From the NCBI RefSeq assembly GCF_016735515.1, contig NZ_JAERQZ010000001.1:3088746-3152745 (forward strand): a stretch of 64,000 nucleotides of DNA, written 5' to 3'. Below the pieces are notes generated by a model. The model saw nothing but the letters and a program-made list of their open reading frames with translations, was not told where the DNA came from and searched no databases. A program made the translations under genes and the position numbers. Of this stretch, positions 8,032 through 16,694 are shown one piece after another. The stretch is from Piscinibacter sp. HJYY11 (lineage in GTDB: Bacteria; Pseudomonadota; Gammaproteobacteria; Burkholderiales; Burkholderiaceae_C). Numbering within the stretch: position 1 is the first letter of the stretch; each line of letters opens with the position of its first letter.

Positions 8032-8852
8032 ACGCCGCCCTGCCCCTGCGCGACCCGGCCTGGCTGCGCCGCTGGTCGGCGCTGCTCGTGGGCGCGGTGC
8101 TGCTGTGGCCGCTGGTGGTGTGGACCGAGTTCAACCCCCTGGTGCTCGCCGACGCCCGCAGCCTCGCGTCGACCTGGAACTTCGTGCGCGACTTCGCACC
8201 GCCGCGCCATGACGCGGAGTTCCTCGCGATGCTGGCGCGCGAGACCTGGCGCACCGTGGCCATTGCGACGGCCGGGCTCACGCTCGCCTGGCTCATCGCC
8301 GTGCCGCTCGCCTTGCTGGCGAGCACGCGGCTGTCGGTCAGCGCCCTCGGCACGCGCATGGCCTGGGGGCCACAAGCCCTGCGGCAGGCGGCGCGCTGGC
8401 TGCTGGTGCTGCTGCGCTCCATCCCCGAGCTGGTGTGGGCGCTGGTCTTCGTGCGCGTCGTCGGCCTCGGGCCCACCGCCGGCGTGCTGGCGATCGCCAT
8501 CGCCTACGGCGGCATGCTCGGCAAGGTCTACGCCGAGATCCTCGACAGCAGCGATGCCACGCCCACGCTCACGCTGCTGCGCAACGGCAGCGGCCGGCTG
8601 CAGGCGCTCTTCTTCGGCGCGCTGCCGCAGTGCGCGCCCGAGCTCACGAGCTACACGCTGTACCGCTGGGAGTGCGCGATCCGCTCGTCGGTGGTGCTGG
8701 GTTTCGTCGGCGCCGGGGGTCTGGGGCAGCAACTCGACACGGCGACCAAGATGTTCGCCGGTGCGGAGGTGGGCGCGATCCTGCTGGTGTTCGTCGCGCT
8801 CGTGGCGTTGAGCGACCGGCTCAGCGCATGGCTGCGCAGGGAGATCGCATGA
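8022..8852 (+). CDS. ABC transporter permease, PhnE-like (first of two)
   Basis: A 276-residue inner-membrane permease with about six hydrophobic segments. The permease coupling region is ELVWALVFVRVVGLGPTAG and the C-terminal signature is VVLGFVGAGGLGQQL, both typical of PhnE-family subunits. The GTG at 8022 gives a 10-base overlap with the ATPase gene; a TTG at 8028 is the alternative start. The following permease gene overlaps its stop by 4 bases. The two permeases have parallel motifs and probably arose by duplication, forming a heterodimeric channel. Confidence 0.8.
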   Translation: MPLNAALPLRDPAWLRRWSALLVGAVLLWPLVVWTEFNPLVLADARSLASTWNFVRDFAPPRHDAEFLAMLARETWRTVAIATAGLTLAWLIAVPLALLASTRLSVSALGTRMAWGPQALRQAARWLLVLLRSIPELVWALVFVRVVGLGPTAGVLAIAIAYGGMLGKVYAEILDSSDATPTLTLLRNGSGRLQALFFGALPQCAPELTSYTLYRWECAIRSSVVLGFVGAGGLGQQLDTATKMFAGAEVGAILLVFVALVALSDRLSAWLRREIA

Positions 8853-9616
8853 CGAGCCGTCGACGTGCGCTCCTGGTCGTGTTGGGCATCGCCGCGCTCG
8901 TGCTCGCGAGCTTCGCGACGCTGGACCTGCGCTGGGCCGAATTCCTCTCGCTGGGGGCGCTGCAGAAGATGGGGGCGTTCGGTGCGAGCTTCTTCCCGCC
9001 GGAGAGCTCGACCGGTTTCCTGCGCAAGACGCTGCAGGCCGCCGGCGAGACGCTCGCCATGTCGCTCCTCGGCACGCTGCTCGCCGTGGCGGCCGGGCTC
9101 GTGATCGCGCTGCCGGCGAGCGCGCGCCACCACCGGGCCGCGCGCGGCGCCGCACGCCTCGTGCTGAACGTGCTGCGCTCGGTGCCCGAGCTGGTGTGGG
9201 CCTCACTGCTGCTCGTGGCCGCCGGGCTCGGGCCCTTGCCGGGCACGCTGGCGCTTGCGCTGCACACGACCGGCGTGCTGGGGCGGCTCTTCGCCGAGGC
9301 GATCGAGAACACCGCGCCCGAGCCGGCGCTCGCGCTGCGCGTGCGCGGCGTGTCAGGCGCGCAGGTGTTCCTCTGGGCCACGCTGCCGCAGGTGCTGCCG
9401 CAGCTGCTCTCGTATGCGCTCTACCGCTGGGAGAACAACATCCGTGCCGCCGCCGTGCTGGGCGTGGTGGGCGCAGGCGGGCTGGGCCAGATGCTCAGCT
9501 ACCACTTGAGCCTCTTTCAGATGCACGAGAGCTGCACCGTGCTGCTGGCCATGATGGCGCTGGTGCTGGCCGTCGATGCGCTGTCGTTCCTGACCAGGCG
9601 GGTGCTGACCCGCTGA
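8849..9616 (+). CDS. ABC transporter permease, PhnE-like (second of two)
   Basis: A 255-residue permease homologous to the preceding one. It shows the matching motifs RSVPELVWASLLLVAAGLGP and VLGVVGAGGLGQML, plus about six membrane segments. Its ATG overlaps the previous stop in an ATGA junction, which indicates translational coupling. It is the last gene of the mnmH-importer operon; the convergent gene begins 22 bases beyond its stop. A 13-base direct repeat (ACCCGCTGAAGAA) spans the stop codon, with no obvious terminator. Confidence 0.8.
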   Translation: MTSRRRALLVVLGIAALVLASFATLDLRWAEFLSLGALQKMGAFGASFFPPESSTGFLRKTLQAAGETLAMSLLGTLLAVAAGLVIALPASARHHRAARGAARLVLNVLRSVPELVWASLLLVAAGLGPLPGTLALALHTTGVLGRLFAEAIENTAPEPALALRVRGVSGAQVFLWATLPQVLPQLLSYALYRWENNIRAAAVLGVVGAGGLGQMLSYHLSLFQMHESCTVLLAMMALVLAVDALSFLTRRVLTR

Positions 9617-9638
9617 AGAACCCGCTGAAGAAGCAAGC

Positions 9639-9860
9639 TCAGCTGGGCTGCCCTTCCACCTGGATCGCGCGGGCTGCGAGGTAGCGATGGAAGTCGCTCA
9701 GCGGAATGGCCGTCACCCCGCGGGTGTCGCCCTCGGACCAGCTCAGGGTGACGTCGAATTCCGACTCCTGGAATTCGATCGGGCCTTCGGGGATCGTGAT
9801 GTTGGGACCGTCACCCTCGCGGTAGACCACGGGGCCGGTGATGCGTGCGCTTTGGGACAT
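9639..9860 (-). CDS. Small conserved hypothetical protein
   Basis: A 73-residue acidic protein without signal peptide or membrane segment. It contains GPVVYREGDGPNITIPEGPIE and ends HRYLAARAIQVEGQPS. The ATG at 9860 is preceded by CAGGAG at a spacing of 8 bases, which supports a real gene. The upstream open frame has no such site. The family was not recognised and no function is suggested by the neighbours. Confidence 0.6.
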   Translation of the reverse strand: MSQSARITGPVVYREGDGPNITIPEGPIEFQESEFDVTLSWSEGDTRGVTAIPLSDFHRYLAARAIQVEGQPS

Positions 9861-9980
9861 GGCGTTTGCTCCTGTGTGCCGGGGTCGATGGACACCCATT
9901 CTCGAAACCGGCCGGGCATGACCACAACCGGGCAAAGTCTTTCGCGGCTGTAGGTTCCGTCCTACAGCGGCAACCACTGG

Positions 9981-10340
9981 TTACGCCTCGACGAGGCTGC
10001 TGAAGCCGCCCCAGATCATGCGTTCGCTGTCGAAGGGCATGCTCTTCGGGTCGAGGTTGGCAATGCGCGGGTCGGCCATCACCTTGGCGTTGACCTCGTC
10101 GCGCTGCTCGCGGGAGTTGTAGACGATCCAGGAAAAGATGACGACTTCGTCGTCCTTCAGCTGCACCGCCTGCGGGAAGGAGGTGAGCCGGCCGGCCTGC
10201 ACGTCGTCGGCCAGGCCTTCGAAGTAGGCGACCGCGCCGTGCTCCTTCCAGACGACGGCCGCGTCTTGTGCAAGCTGGCGGTAGGCCTCGATCTTGTCCT
10301 TCGGGACGGCCAAGAGGAAGCCATCGACGTAGTGCGGCAT
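9981..10340 (-). CDS. DUF1428 family protein
   Basis: A 119-residue protein with the DUF1428 pattern: MPHYVDGFLLAVPKDKIEAY at the N-terminus, KEHGAVAYFEGLADDV in the middle, and the C-terminal PFDSERMIWGGF. The family has a dimeric alpha/beta-barrel (ferredoxin-like) fold similar to small monooxygenase-like stress proteins, with no known reaction. It is encoded downstream of the ClpP-like gene on the same strand but 100 bases away, so cotranscription is uncertain. Confidence 0.85.
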   Translation of the reverse strand: MPHYVDGFLLAVPKDKIEAYRQLAQDAAVVWKEHGAVAYFEGLADDVQAGRLTSFPQAVQLKDDEVVIFSWIVYNSREQRDEVNAKVMADPRIANLDPKSMPFDSERMIWGGFSSLVEA

Positions 10341-10443
10341 CGGGTCGCTCCTTGCATCGGAAGACGGGACGCCTGCAGCGTAGCGTGCCCTGCGCCGCTG
10401 TGGAAGGCCAGGGCTTTTATGTCTTGCCCCGGCCTGACCTCGA

Positions 10444-11046
10444 TCAACCCAGGTCGTTCTGCGTCTCGACGATGCGCGAGACGATGCCGTAGTCGATCGC
10501 TTCCTGGGCGCTCAGCCAGAAGTCGCGCTCCATGTCGACCTTGACGGTGTCGTACGGCTTGCCCGTCTGCTTGGAGATCACGCGGGCGATGCGCTCGCGG
10601 GTGCGGATGATCTCCTTTGCCTGGATGGCGATGTCGGTCGCCTGGCCGCCGGCGCCGCCGGCCGGCTGGTGGATCATGAAGCGCGTGTTGGGCAGGCACA
10701 GGCGGCGCTCTTTCGGCGCGGCCAGGAAGATGTGCGCACCGGCACTGGCCACCCAGCCGGTGCCGACCACCGTGACCGGGGCGCGCACGAAGCGGATCAT
10801 GTCGTGAATGGCGTCGCCCGATTCGACGTGGCCGCCGGGCGAGGAGATCAGCATGGTGATCGGGGCGTCCGACTCCTCCGACAGCGCCAGCAGGCGGCGG
10901 CAGGTGGCGTAGGCGCTCTTGTCGTCGATGCCGCCGAAGACGAGCACGTAGCGCGACTTGAACGCGAGCTGGTCTTCGAGGCGGTCGGTCTTGTCGATGC
11001 TGACGACGGGCTTGGCGTCGTCGTCGTGGGAACGTTGCGGGGTCAT
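10444..11046 (-). CDS. ClpP-like ATP-dependent protease proteolytic subunit (solitary paralogue)
   Basis: A 200-residue ClpP-family serine peptidase. The fold markers SSPGGHVESGDAIHDMI and the complete triad are present: Ser in GWVASAGA (Met of the usual ASMG replaced by Ala), His in FMIHQPAGG and Asp in ERDFWLS. The roughly 25-residue N-terminus is rich in Asp, His and Lys and unlike the processing propeptide of housekeeping ClpP. There is no tig, clpX or lon neighbour, so this is probably a second ClpP. The ATG at 11046 has an excellent CAGGAGG 7 bases upstream. It may form its own tetradecamer or mix with the main ClpP; which Clp ATPase serves it is unknown. Confidence 0.85.
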   Translation of the reverse strand: MTPQRSHDDDAKPVVSIDKTDRLEDQLAFKSRYVLVFGGIDDKSAYATCRRLLALSEESDAPITMLISSPGGHVESGDAIHDMIRFVRAPVTVVGTGWVASAGAHIFLAAPKERRLCLPNTRFMIHQPAGGAGGQATDIAIQAKEIIRTRERIARVISKQTGKPYDTVKVDMERDFWLSAQEAIDYGIVSRIVETQNDLG

Positions 11047-11194
11047 GGATGCCTCCTGTGTGAGATGCGCAAATTGTGCCCCTCTGCGTTCCATCACGAT
11101 CGAAAGGGACAGACGCTGGGGTCAACGCTGTGGACAAGTGCTGCACACCCTGTGGGCAAGCGGTGCGCAAGCAGTGTGCAGGCTGTGAGTATCG

Positions 11195-12553
11195 CTAGCG
11201 CAGCAGCATCTGGAAGGCGAGCCCGGCCACTGCGCTGGCGGCGATCACCGGGATGACGCCCACCTTGAAGCGGAACAGCGCCACGCCCGCCACCAGGCCG
11301 ATCACGGCCGGAGCCCACTCGAAGGGACCGCCGAGTCCTTTGGGCCACAGCACGTGGTACGCGAAGAACACCGCCAGGTTGACGATCACGCCCACCACGG
11401 CGGCGGTGATGCCGGTGAGCGGCGCGGTGAACTGCAGCTTGCCGTGCGTCGTCTCGATGAAGGGCGCGCCCAGCAGGATGAAGAAGAACGAGGGCAGGAA
11501 GGTGAAGAAGGTGACGACCGTGGCGGCCACCGCACCGGCGAGCACGAGCGCATCGGGGCCGAAGATGGCCTTGGTCCAGCCGCCCACGAAGCCGACGAAC
11601 GACACCACCATGATCAGCGGGCCCGGCGTGGTCTCGCCGAGCGCGAGGCCGTCGATCATCTGCGGGCCGGTGAGCCACTGGTGGTGGTCGACCGCGCCCT
11701 GGTAGACGTAGGGCAGCACCGCATACGCACCGCCGAAGGTGAGCAGCGCCGCCTTGGTGAAGAACCAGGCCATCTGCGTGAGCACGGCGTCCCACCCATA
11801 GGCCGCGGTGAGGCCGCCGATGGCCAGCGCCCACAGGCCGAGGAAGACGACGAGCACGGCGCGAAAGCGCGACCAGCTGAAGCGGGCGTGCTCCGGCGTG
11901 GGTGTGTCGTCGTCGATGACGGCCGGCCCGTGGCCCGCCACCGCCTTGCCGTGGCCGCCGCCGGCGCTGAACTTGCCCGGCACGACACGGCCGCCAAGGT
12001 AGCCGATCACCCCGGCCGCCAGCACGATCAACGGGAACGGCAGCTGCAGCGCAAAGATCGCCACGAACGCCGCCACCGCGATGCCCCACAGCCAGCCGTT
12101 CTTCAGCGTGCGCGAACCCACGCGCCAGGCGGCGTGCACCACCAGCGCGGTCACCGCGGGCTTGATGCCGTAGAAAAGCCCGGCGATCACCGGCACGTGG
12201 CCGAAGGCCATGTACACCCACGACAGCGCGACCAGGATGAAGAGCGAGGGCAGCACGAAGAGACCACCCGCCACGATGCCACCCCAGGTGCGGTGCAGCA
12301 GCCAGCCGATGTAGGTGGCGAGCTGCTGCGCCTCGGGGCCGGGCAGCAGCATGCAGTAGTTGAGCGCGTGCAGGAAGCGGCCTTCGGAGATCCAGCGGCG
12401 GCGCTCGACCAGCTCTTCGTGCATCACGGCGATCTGCCCCGCCGGGCCACCGAAGCTGATGAAACCGAGCTTGAGCCAGAAACGGAAGGCCTCGGCGCGG
12501 GAGATGGGCTGCGGGGGCGCCGGCGGGGCGGCGATCGTGGGATCAATGGTCAT
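11195..12553 (-). CDS. chrA: Chromate efflux transporter ChrA
   Basis: A 452-residue long-chain CHR-family transporter that exports chromate from the cytoplasm using the proton gradient. Both homologous halves are visible: the first begins FWLKLGFISFGGPAGQIA and includes NYCMLLPGPEAQQLATYIGW. The second has FFTKAALLTFGGAYAVLPYV and LALGETTPGPLIMVV. The loop between the halves is His/Lys/Asp-rich. The ATG lies inside the end of chrB (11-base overlap), so the two genes are coupled. Transcription runs chrB-chrA. Confidence 0.93.
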   Translation of the reverse strand: MTIDPTIAAPPAPPQPISRAEAFRFWLKLGFISFGGPAGQIAVMHEELVERRRWISEGRFLHALNYCMLLPGPEAQQLATYIGWLLHRTWGGIVAGGLFVLPSLFILVALSWVYMAFGHVPVIAGLFYGIKPAVTALVVHAAWRVGSRTLKNGWLWGIAVAAFVAIFALQLPFPLIVLAAGVIGYLGGRVVPGKFSAGGGHGKAVAGHGPAVIDDDTPTPEHARFSWSRFRAVLVVFLGLWALAIGGLTAAYGWDAVLTQMAWFFTKAALLTFGGAYAVLPYVYQGAVDHHQWLTGPQMIDGLALGETTPGPLIMVVSFVGFVGGWTKAIFGPDALVLAGAVAATVVTFFTFLPSFFFILLGAPFIETTHGKLQFTAPLTGITAAVVGVIVNLAVFFAYHVLWPKGLGGPFEWAPAVIGLVAGVALFRFKVGVIPVIAASAVAGLAFQMLLR

Positions 12554-13496
12554 CGCGGGTCAGCTGCAGGGCAGCGTAGAGAGCGTCGAACAGCGGCACG
12601 GCGGCCGCGAGAAGGGCATCGTCACGCGCATGCAGCGCCTGCAGGCCACGCACCACGGCCTCGACGCCGGGCGCCTCATCGACCGGCGCACCGCCGACGT
12701 CGATGCAGTGCACGAGCGCGGCCAGGCGGCGCAGGGCGGGGTCGCCCAGCAGCGCAAAACTTTCGGCCACCACCTCGAAGGTGACGCGGTCGCCCACGTG
12801 GGTGAAGGTGGCACCGTCGAAGTCGTAGCCGAGCGCCGCTTTCGGGCATTTCGCCGGATCGGCCAGCCAGATGAAACGGGGCGAGCGGTCGATGAATCGC
12901 TGCACCAGCCACGCAGTGGCCAGGCGGTCGACCCAGGGGCGCTTGCGGGTGGCCCAGGTGCGACCCTGGTGGTCGGCGATGTCGCGCGGCTCGATGGCGA
13001 GATCGGCCGCGCAAGGCTCCCCGGGCGAGAGGTGGCGCTCGATGTCGACCCGAAGCGCGGCCAGCGCCTCGGCCGCCTTCTCACTGGCGGGGCCGGGGAA
13101 GAAGTCGCTGGCCTGGATCGCCTGGCCCTGCTGCTCCAGCGTGCGCAGGGTCTTGCGCAGCTGGGCTTCGCTCGCCTTCTTCAGCGCGGCGCGCGTCTGC
13201 CTGATCGATTGCAGCAGCTCGGCACAGGCCTCACGCCGGTCGAAGAGGGCGCGAAACGCCAGCTCCTGCGCCTCGTCGTGCGCGGGCACGTGCAGCAGGT
13301 GCGCCTCGGCACCGGCCTCACGGATGGTGGCTGCAAGTTCGCACAGGGCGCGGGCAGTGGGGGCGTGCTCGGGGAGCACGTACACCCCCTCGCGCAGCGT
13401 GCCGGCACCCGTGGCCTTGAGCGCGCGCCACACGCGCACGCGCAGGCCGCTCGGCGTGGTGGGCAGCGTCGCGGTGAGGATCAGCCACAGGGTCAT
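12543..13496 (-). CDS. chrB: Chromate resistance protein ChrB
   Basis: A 317-residue ChrB. The N-terminal part has the family pattern LRVRVWRALKATGAGTLREG followed by a helical region. The C-terminal domain contains RPWVDRLATAWLVQRFIDR, FTHVGDRVTFEVV and HCIDVGGAPVDE. ChrB is a chromate-sensing regulator of chrA in several proteobacteria, and its C-terminal domain has been linked to chromate reduction. It is the first gene of the chrBA operon; the promoter must lie in the roughly 60 bases between 13496 and the hairpin behind ssb. Confidence 0.9.
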   Translation of the reverse strand: MTLWLILTATLPTTPSGLRVRVWRALKATGAGTLREGVYVLPEHAPTARALCELAATIREAGAEAHLLHVPAHDEAQELAFRALFDRREACAELLQSIRQTRAALKKASEAQLRKTLRTLEQQGQAIQASDFFPGPASEKAAEALAALRVDIERHLSPGEPCAADLAIEPRDIADHQGRTWATRKRPWVDRLATAWLVQRFIDRSPRFIWLADPAKCPKAALGYDFDGATFTHVGDRVTFEVVAESFALLGDPALRRLAALVHCIDVGGAPVDEAPGVEAVVRGLQALHARDDALLAAAVPLFDALYAALQLTRDDH

Positions 13497-13558
13497 GCAG
13501 CAAATGTCTCACCTCGAGATGACTGCTACAAGACCCTTTTCCGAGCTTCGAAATGACA

Positions 13559-13581
13559 ACGCCGTGCGCAAGGCACGGCGT
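13559..13581 (-). terminator. Hairpin behind ssb, probable terminator
   Basis: A 9-base perfect inverted repeat (ACGCCGTGC / GCACGGCGT) with a 5-base loop, 27 bases past the ssb stop. On the minus strand it is followed by a moderately T-rich stretch (TTGTCATTTC) rather than a pure T run, so a rho-independent role is likely but weak. Confidence 0.5.
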
Positions 13582-13607
13582 GGTTCAGGAGAAGGAGCGC
13601 GCGGGGC

Positions 13608-14117
13608 TCAGAACGGGATGTCGTCATCCATGTCGTCGAAGCCGGTCGACGACTTCGCGGCGGGCTTGCTCGCCGCCGGACGCGCCGCCGGGGCGCTGCG
13701 CTCGCCACCGCCACCACCACCTTGCGCGCCGCGGCTGTAGCCACCGCCGACTTCGTCGCCACCACCACCACCGCCGCCGCCTTCACGGCCGCCGAGCAGC
13801 TGCATGTTCTCGGCAATGACTTCGGTCGTGTACTTCTCGACGCCGTCCTTGTCGGTCCACTTGCGGGTCTTCAGGCGCCCTTCGACGTAGACCGGGCGGC
13901 CCTTCTTCAGGTATTCGCCGGCGATCTCGGCCAGGCGGTCGTAGAAGACGACACGGTGCCACTCGGTCTCTTCGACCTTGTCGCCGCTGTTCTTGTCTTT
14001 CCAGTTGCGCGTGGTCGCAATGGTGATGTTGCAGATGGCGGCGCCGTTGGCCGTGTAGCGCACTTCGGGGTCGCGGCCCAGGTTGCCGATGAGGATGACT
14101 TTGTTGATTGAGGCCAT
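13608..14117 (-). CDS. ssb: Single-stranded DNA-binding protein
   Basis: A 169-residue SSB that coats single-stranded DNA in replication, recombination and repair. The OB fold occupies about residues 1-110 ([20 protein letters not shown], then [20 protein letters not shown] and [13 protein letters not shown]). A glycine-rich linker with runs of 8 and 6 glycines follows, and the acidic C-terminal tip is DDMDDDIPF, which binds partner proteins such as RecQ and PriA. The uvrA gene, often adjacent in related genomes, is 15 kb away here. Confidence 0.97.
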   Translation of the reverse strand: MASINKVILIGNLGRDPEVRYTANGAAICNITIATTRNWKDKNSGDKVEETEWHRVVFYDRLAEIAGEYLKKGRPVYVEGRLKTRKWTDKDGVEKYTTEVIAENMQLLGGREGGGGGGGGDEVGGGYSRGAQGGGGGGERSAPAARPAASKPAAKSSTGFDDMDDDIPF

Positions 14118-14216
14118 GGGCGCTCCAGAAAGAGGTAGATCGGGAATGCCTGAATTATGAGGCGCGACGCCGCTGGGGGCATTCCCTCGGCCGGGCTCCC
14201 TCGTCAGGGTTCCTCC

Positions 14217-16436
14217 TCAGGGCTGGAACCCGGCCACCCCCATCTGCCAGAGGAAGAACGACAGCATGTCGGCCCGTTCCTCGAGCTGCTGCTTCTTGGT
14301 GCTGCCGATGCCGTGGCCGGCGTCGTATTCCAGGCGCAGCAGCACCGGCTTGCCGCTGGTGGTGGCGGCCATCAGGCGGGCCGCGGTCTTGGTGCTGGTC
14401 CACACTTCCACCCGCGGATCGTTCACGCCGTGTGTCAGCAGCACGGCAGGGTAGGCGGTGCCAGGCTTGATGTGGGCATAGGGGCTCATCGCCAGCAGCG
14501 ACTTGAAGCCGGCCTCGGTCTTGACGCTACCGAACTCCGGGATGTTGGGCACGCCGTTGGCCGTGGTTTCCATGCGCAGCATGTCGAGCGCACCGACGGC
14601 CGGGATCACGGCCGCAAACAGGTCGGGCCGCTCGACCATGGCCATGCCCACCAGGATGCCGCCCGCGCTGCCGCCGAGGATGCCCAGCTTCGAGGGCGAG
14701 GTGTATTTCTGCGCGACGAGGTACTCGGCGCAGGCGATGAAGTCCTTCCAGGTGTTGGGCTTGGTCGCCTGGAAGCCGGCGCGGTACCACTCCTCGCCGT
14801 AGACGCTGCTGCCACGCGGGTTGGCGATGGCGTACACGCCGCCCTGGTCGAGCCACGCCAGGCGGCTCAGGCTGTAGAAGGGCTCCTCGGTCGAGCCGTA
14901 GCTCGCGTAGCCGTAGAGGATGGTGGGGTTGCTGCCGTCGAGCTTCACGTCGGCGCGGTGGATGATGGACATCGGCACCAGCGCGCCATCGTGGCTCTTC
15001 ACCTTCACCTCGGTGGCGACGATTCCCGGCGGCTGGTCGTAGGGCCCGGCCGGCTGCAGGCCGGTGTTGCGCACGCTGCCATCGGCCGCCACCTCGTAGA
15101 CCTGGCGCGCCGCATTCCAGCTCTGCAGGTCGATCAGCACGCCGGGCAGGCGGGGGTTGGCGGCGCTGGCACCGCCTTCGGAATTCACCAGCTCGAACGA
15201 GCCTTCGAGCGGCAGCTTCACTTCCACCGGTGCGCCGGTGGTGCCATGCGGGCGCTTGTAGAGGCGCTTGATGTTGCCGTCGCGCGCTTCGATGTAGAGC
15301 GCGTCTGACGCGGCCGCCACGTTGACCACCACCCGCTCGGAGGCCGGCATCACGGGCTCGGCCTTCTGCACGTCGGGCTCGTCGAGGCGCATCGCGAGCA
15401 CCTTCGAGCGTGGCGCGCCCAGGTGCGACACCATGTACAGCGTGTCGTCGAAGTAGGCCACCCCCGTCACCGCATTAGACGGCTTCAACACCCGCTTCCA
15501 CACCGGCTTGCCGGCCAGCACGCCGGCCTGCGGCGCGACATAGAGCCCGAGCTCGCGCTGCGTGCCGTTGATCACCATGCCTAGCGCCCATCTGCCGTCG
15601 TGCGTGAAGCTGACGATGGGGATCTCGGCGGGCTTGATGTCGACGCCGCGCGTGGCCGTGCCGAACACCGGCTTCGCCTCGGCGATGGGCCGCCCCGCGC
15701 GCAGCAGCCAGACCTGGCTGTGCTGGTACTTGTCGGTGGCCTTGTCCTTCGCACGCGGCGCACGCAGGCGGTTGACGACCACGTGCGTGCCATCCGGCGA
15801 CCAGTCGACACCGCCGAACTCGGCGCGTGTGATCGGCCGCCCGATCGGCCGGCCGGTGCGGGTGTCGAGCAGGTGCAGCACCGCGGCCTCGGAGCCCTGC
15901 GCCGACAGCCCGTAGGCGAGCCGCGCCCCGTCGGCCGACGGCATGTACCAGTTGATCGCATGCGGCTGGCCGGTCTTCTTTTCCACCGCCTCCGGGTCCA
16001 CCAGCAGCCGGTCGACGCCCGTCAGGCCACGGCGCAGCGCGAGCTTGTACTGGTTGTCGGCGGCACCGCGGCGCTCGATGAAATAGAGCTCGCCCGGCAC
16101 GCGGGTGATCTGCGCCACCCGCTCCGAGGTGGCCGCGTCGTAGCGCTGGATCTTCTCCAGCAGCGCCTGCCGGCCCGGGATGCGCGCGAGCACCGCGTGC
16201 GCATGCTCGCTGTGCGCCTTCATCCAGCGCGCGACGGCCGGGTCGTTCTTGTTCTCGAAGTAGCGGTAGGGGTCGTCGATGCGCACGCCGTGGTACGTGT
16301 CGGTGACGGTGCGAACCGGGGCGACGGGCAGGGCGGCGGCTTGCGCAAGGGCCGCTGCGCCACACCCTGCGGCGACAAACGCGACGGTGACCTGGCGCAG
16401 GAGCGAAGACGCGTTGAGCTTCATGCGTGACGTCAT
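14217..16436 (-). CDS. Prolyl oligopeptidase family serine peptidase (S9)
   Basis: A 739-residue S9A-type peptidase that cleaves short peptides, typically after proline. A signal peptide (about 1-34, ending ALAQA) indicates export to the periplasm. The N-terminal DTYHGVRIDDPYRYFEN is the family entry motif, followed by a beta-propeller of about 400 residues. The C-terminal alpha/beta-hydrolase domain has Ser in GGSAGGIL, Asp in HGVNDPRV and His in DAGHGIG. GYASYG and IANPRGSSVYGEEWY are also conserved. It stands between ssb and a hairpin terminator, transcribed from its own promoter in the short gap near 16440-16460 or by read-through. A second ATG four codons in is possible; neither start has a clear ribosome site. 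Confidence 0.9.
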   Translation of the reverse strand: MTSRMKLNASSLLRQVTVAFVAAGCGAAALAQAAALPVAPVRTVTDTYHGVRIDDPYRYFENKNDPAVARWMKAHSEHAHAVLARIPGRQALLEKIQRYDAATSERVAQITRVPGELYFIERRGAADNQYKLALRRGLTGVDRLLVDPEAVEKKTGQPHAINWYMPSADGARLAYGLSAQGSEAAVLHLLDTRTGRPIGRPITRAEFGGVDWSPDGTHVVVNRLRAPRAKDKATDKYQHSQVWLLRAGRPIAEAKPVFGTATRGVDIKPAEIPIVSFTHDGRWALGMVINGTQRELGLYVAPQAGVLAGKPVWKRVLKPSNAVTGVAYFDDTLYMVSHLGAPRSKVLAMRLDEPDVQKAEPVMPASERVVVNVAAASDALYIEARDGNIKRLYKRPHGTTGAPVEVKLPLEGSFELVNSEGGASAANPRLPGVLIDLQSWNAARQVYEVAADGSVRNTGLQPAGPYDQPPGIVATEVKVKSHDGALVPMSIIHRADVKLDGSNPTILYGYASYGSTEEPFYSLSRLAWLDQGGVYAIANPRGSSVYGEEWYRAGFQATKPNTWKDFIACAEYLVAQKYTSPSKLGILGGSAGGILVGMAMVERPDLFAAVIPAVGALDMLRMETTANGVPNIPEFGSVKTEAGFKSLLAMSPYAHIKPGTAYPAVLLTHGVNDPRVEVWTSTKTAARLMAATTSGKPVLLRLEYDAGHGIGSTKKQQLEERADMLSFFLWQMGVAGFQP

Positions 16437-16461
16437 GCTGGAGAGGCTTCCTCAAATGAAA

Positions 16462-16492
16462 ACCGGCCGCGCAGCATGACTGCGCGGCCGGT
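16462..16492 (-). terminator. Strong hairpin terminator
   Basis: A 12-base perfect inverted repeat (ACCGGCCGCGCA / TGCGCGGCCGGT) with a 7-base loop. On the minus strand it is followed by TTTTCATTTG, so it would stop transcripts coming from the lipoprotein gene and relic upstream, just before the S9 peptidase gene. Confidence 0.75.
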
Positions 16493-16568
16493 GATGCGGC
16501 GGCGTATCGCCGGCGGCTAAGTTAGCACGCGGCGCGCGCGCAGGGCCATCCCAAGTTCCGGCCCGGGG

Positions 16569-16694
16569 TCACTTGAGGGCCGTGCCGATGTAGCTCGTGT
16601 CGGCCACTTCCTTCGCGCCCTGGGCCGGGTCCACCAGCTCGGGATACACGCGCCCGACGGCGATGCCGAAGCCGATCGCTGCGCAGGATTCGCG
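16569..16694 (-). pseudogene. In-frame relic behind a small lipoprotein gene, possible frameshifted small lipoprotein
   Basis: Immediately after the TGA of the 131-residue lipoprotein the same frame stays open for 41 codons. It reads like a genuine protein end (CAAIGFGIAVG, then VYPELVDPAQGAKEVADTSY, stop). It has no usable start of its own near the left end. A GTG at 16698-16696 overlaps the upstream TGA and has AAGGA at proper spacing, but it opens the next frame, which gives Arg-rich nonsense. The simplest reading is a second small lipoprotein gene whose signal-peptide region was lost or frameshifted (the Cys-Ala-Ala start resembles a lipobox end). A short peptide starting at an internal GTG is the alternative. 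Confidence 0.4.
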
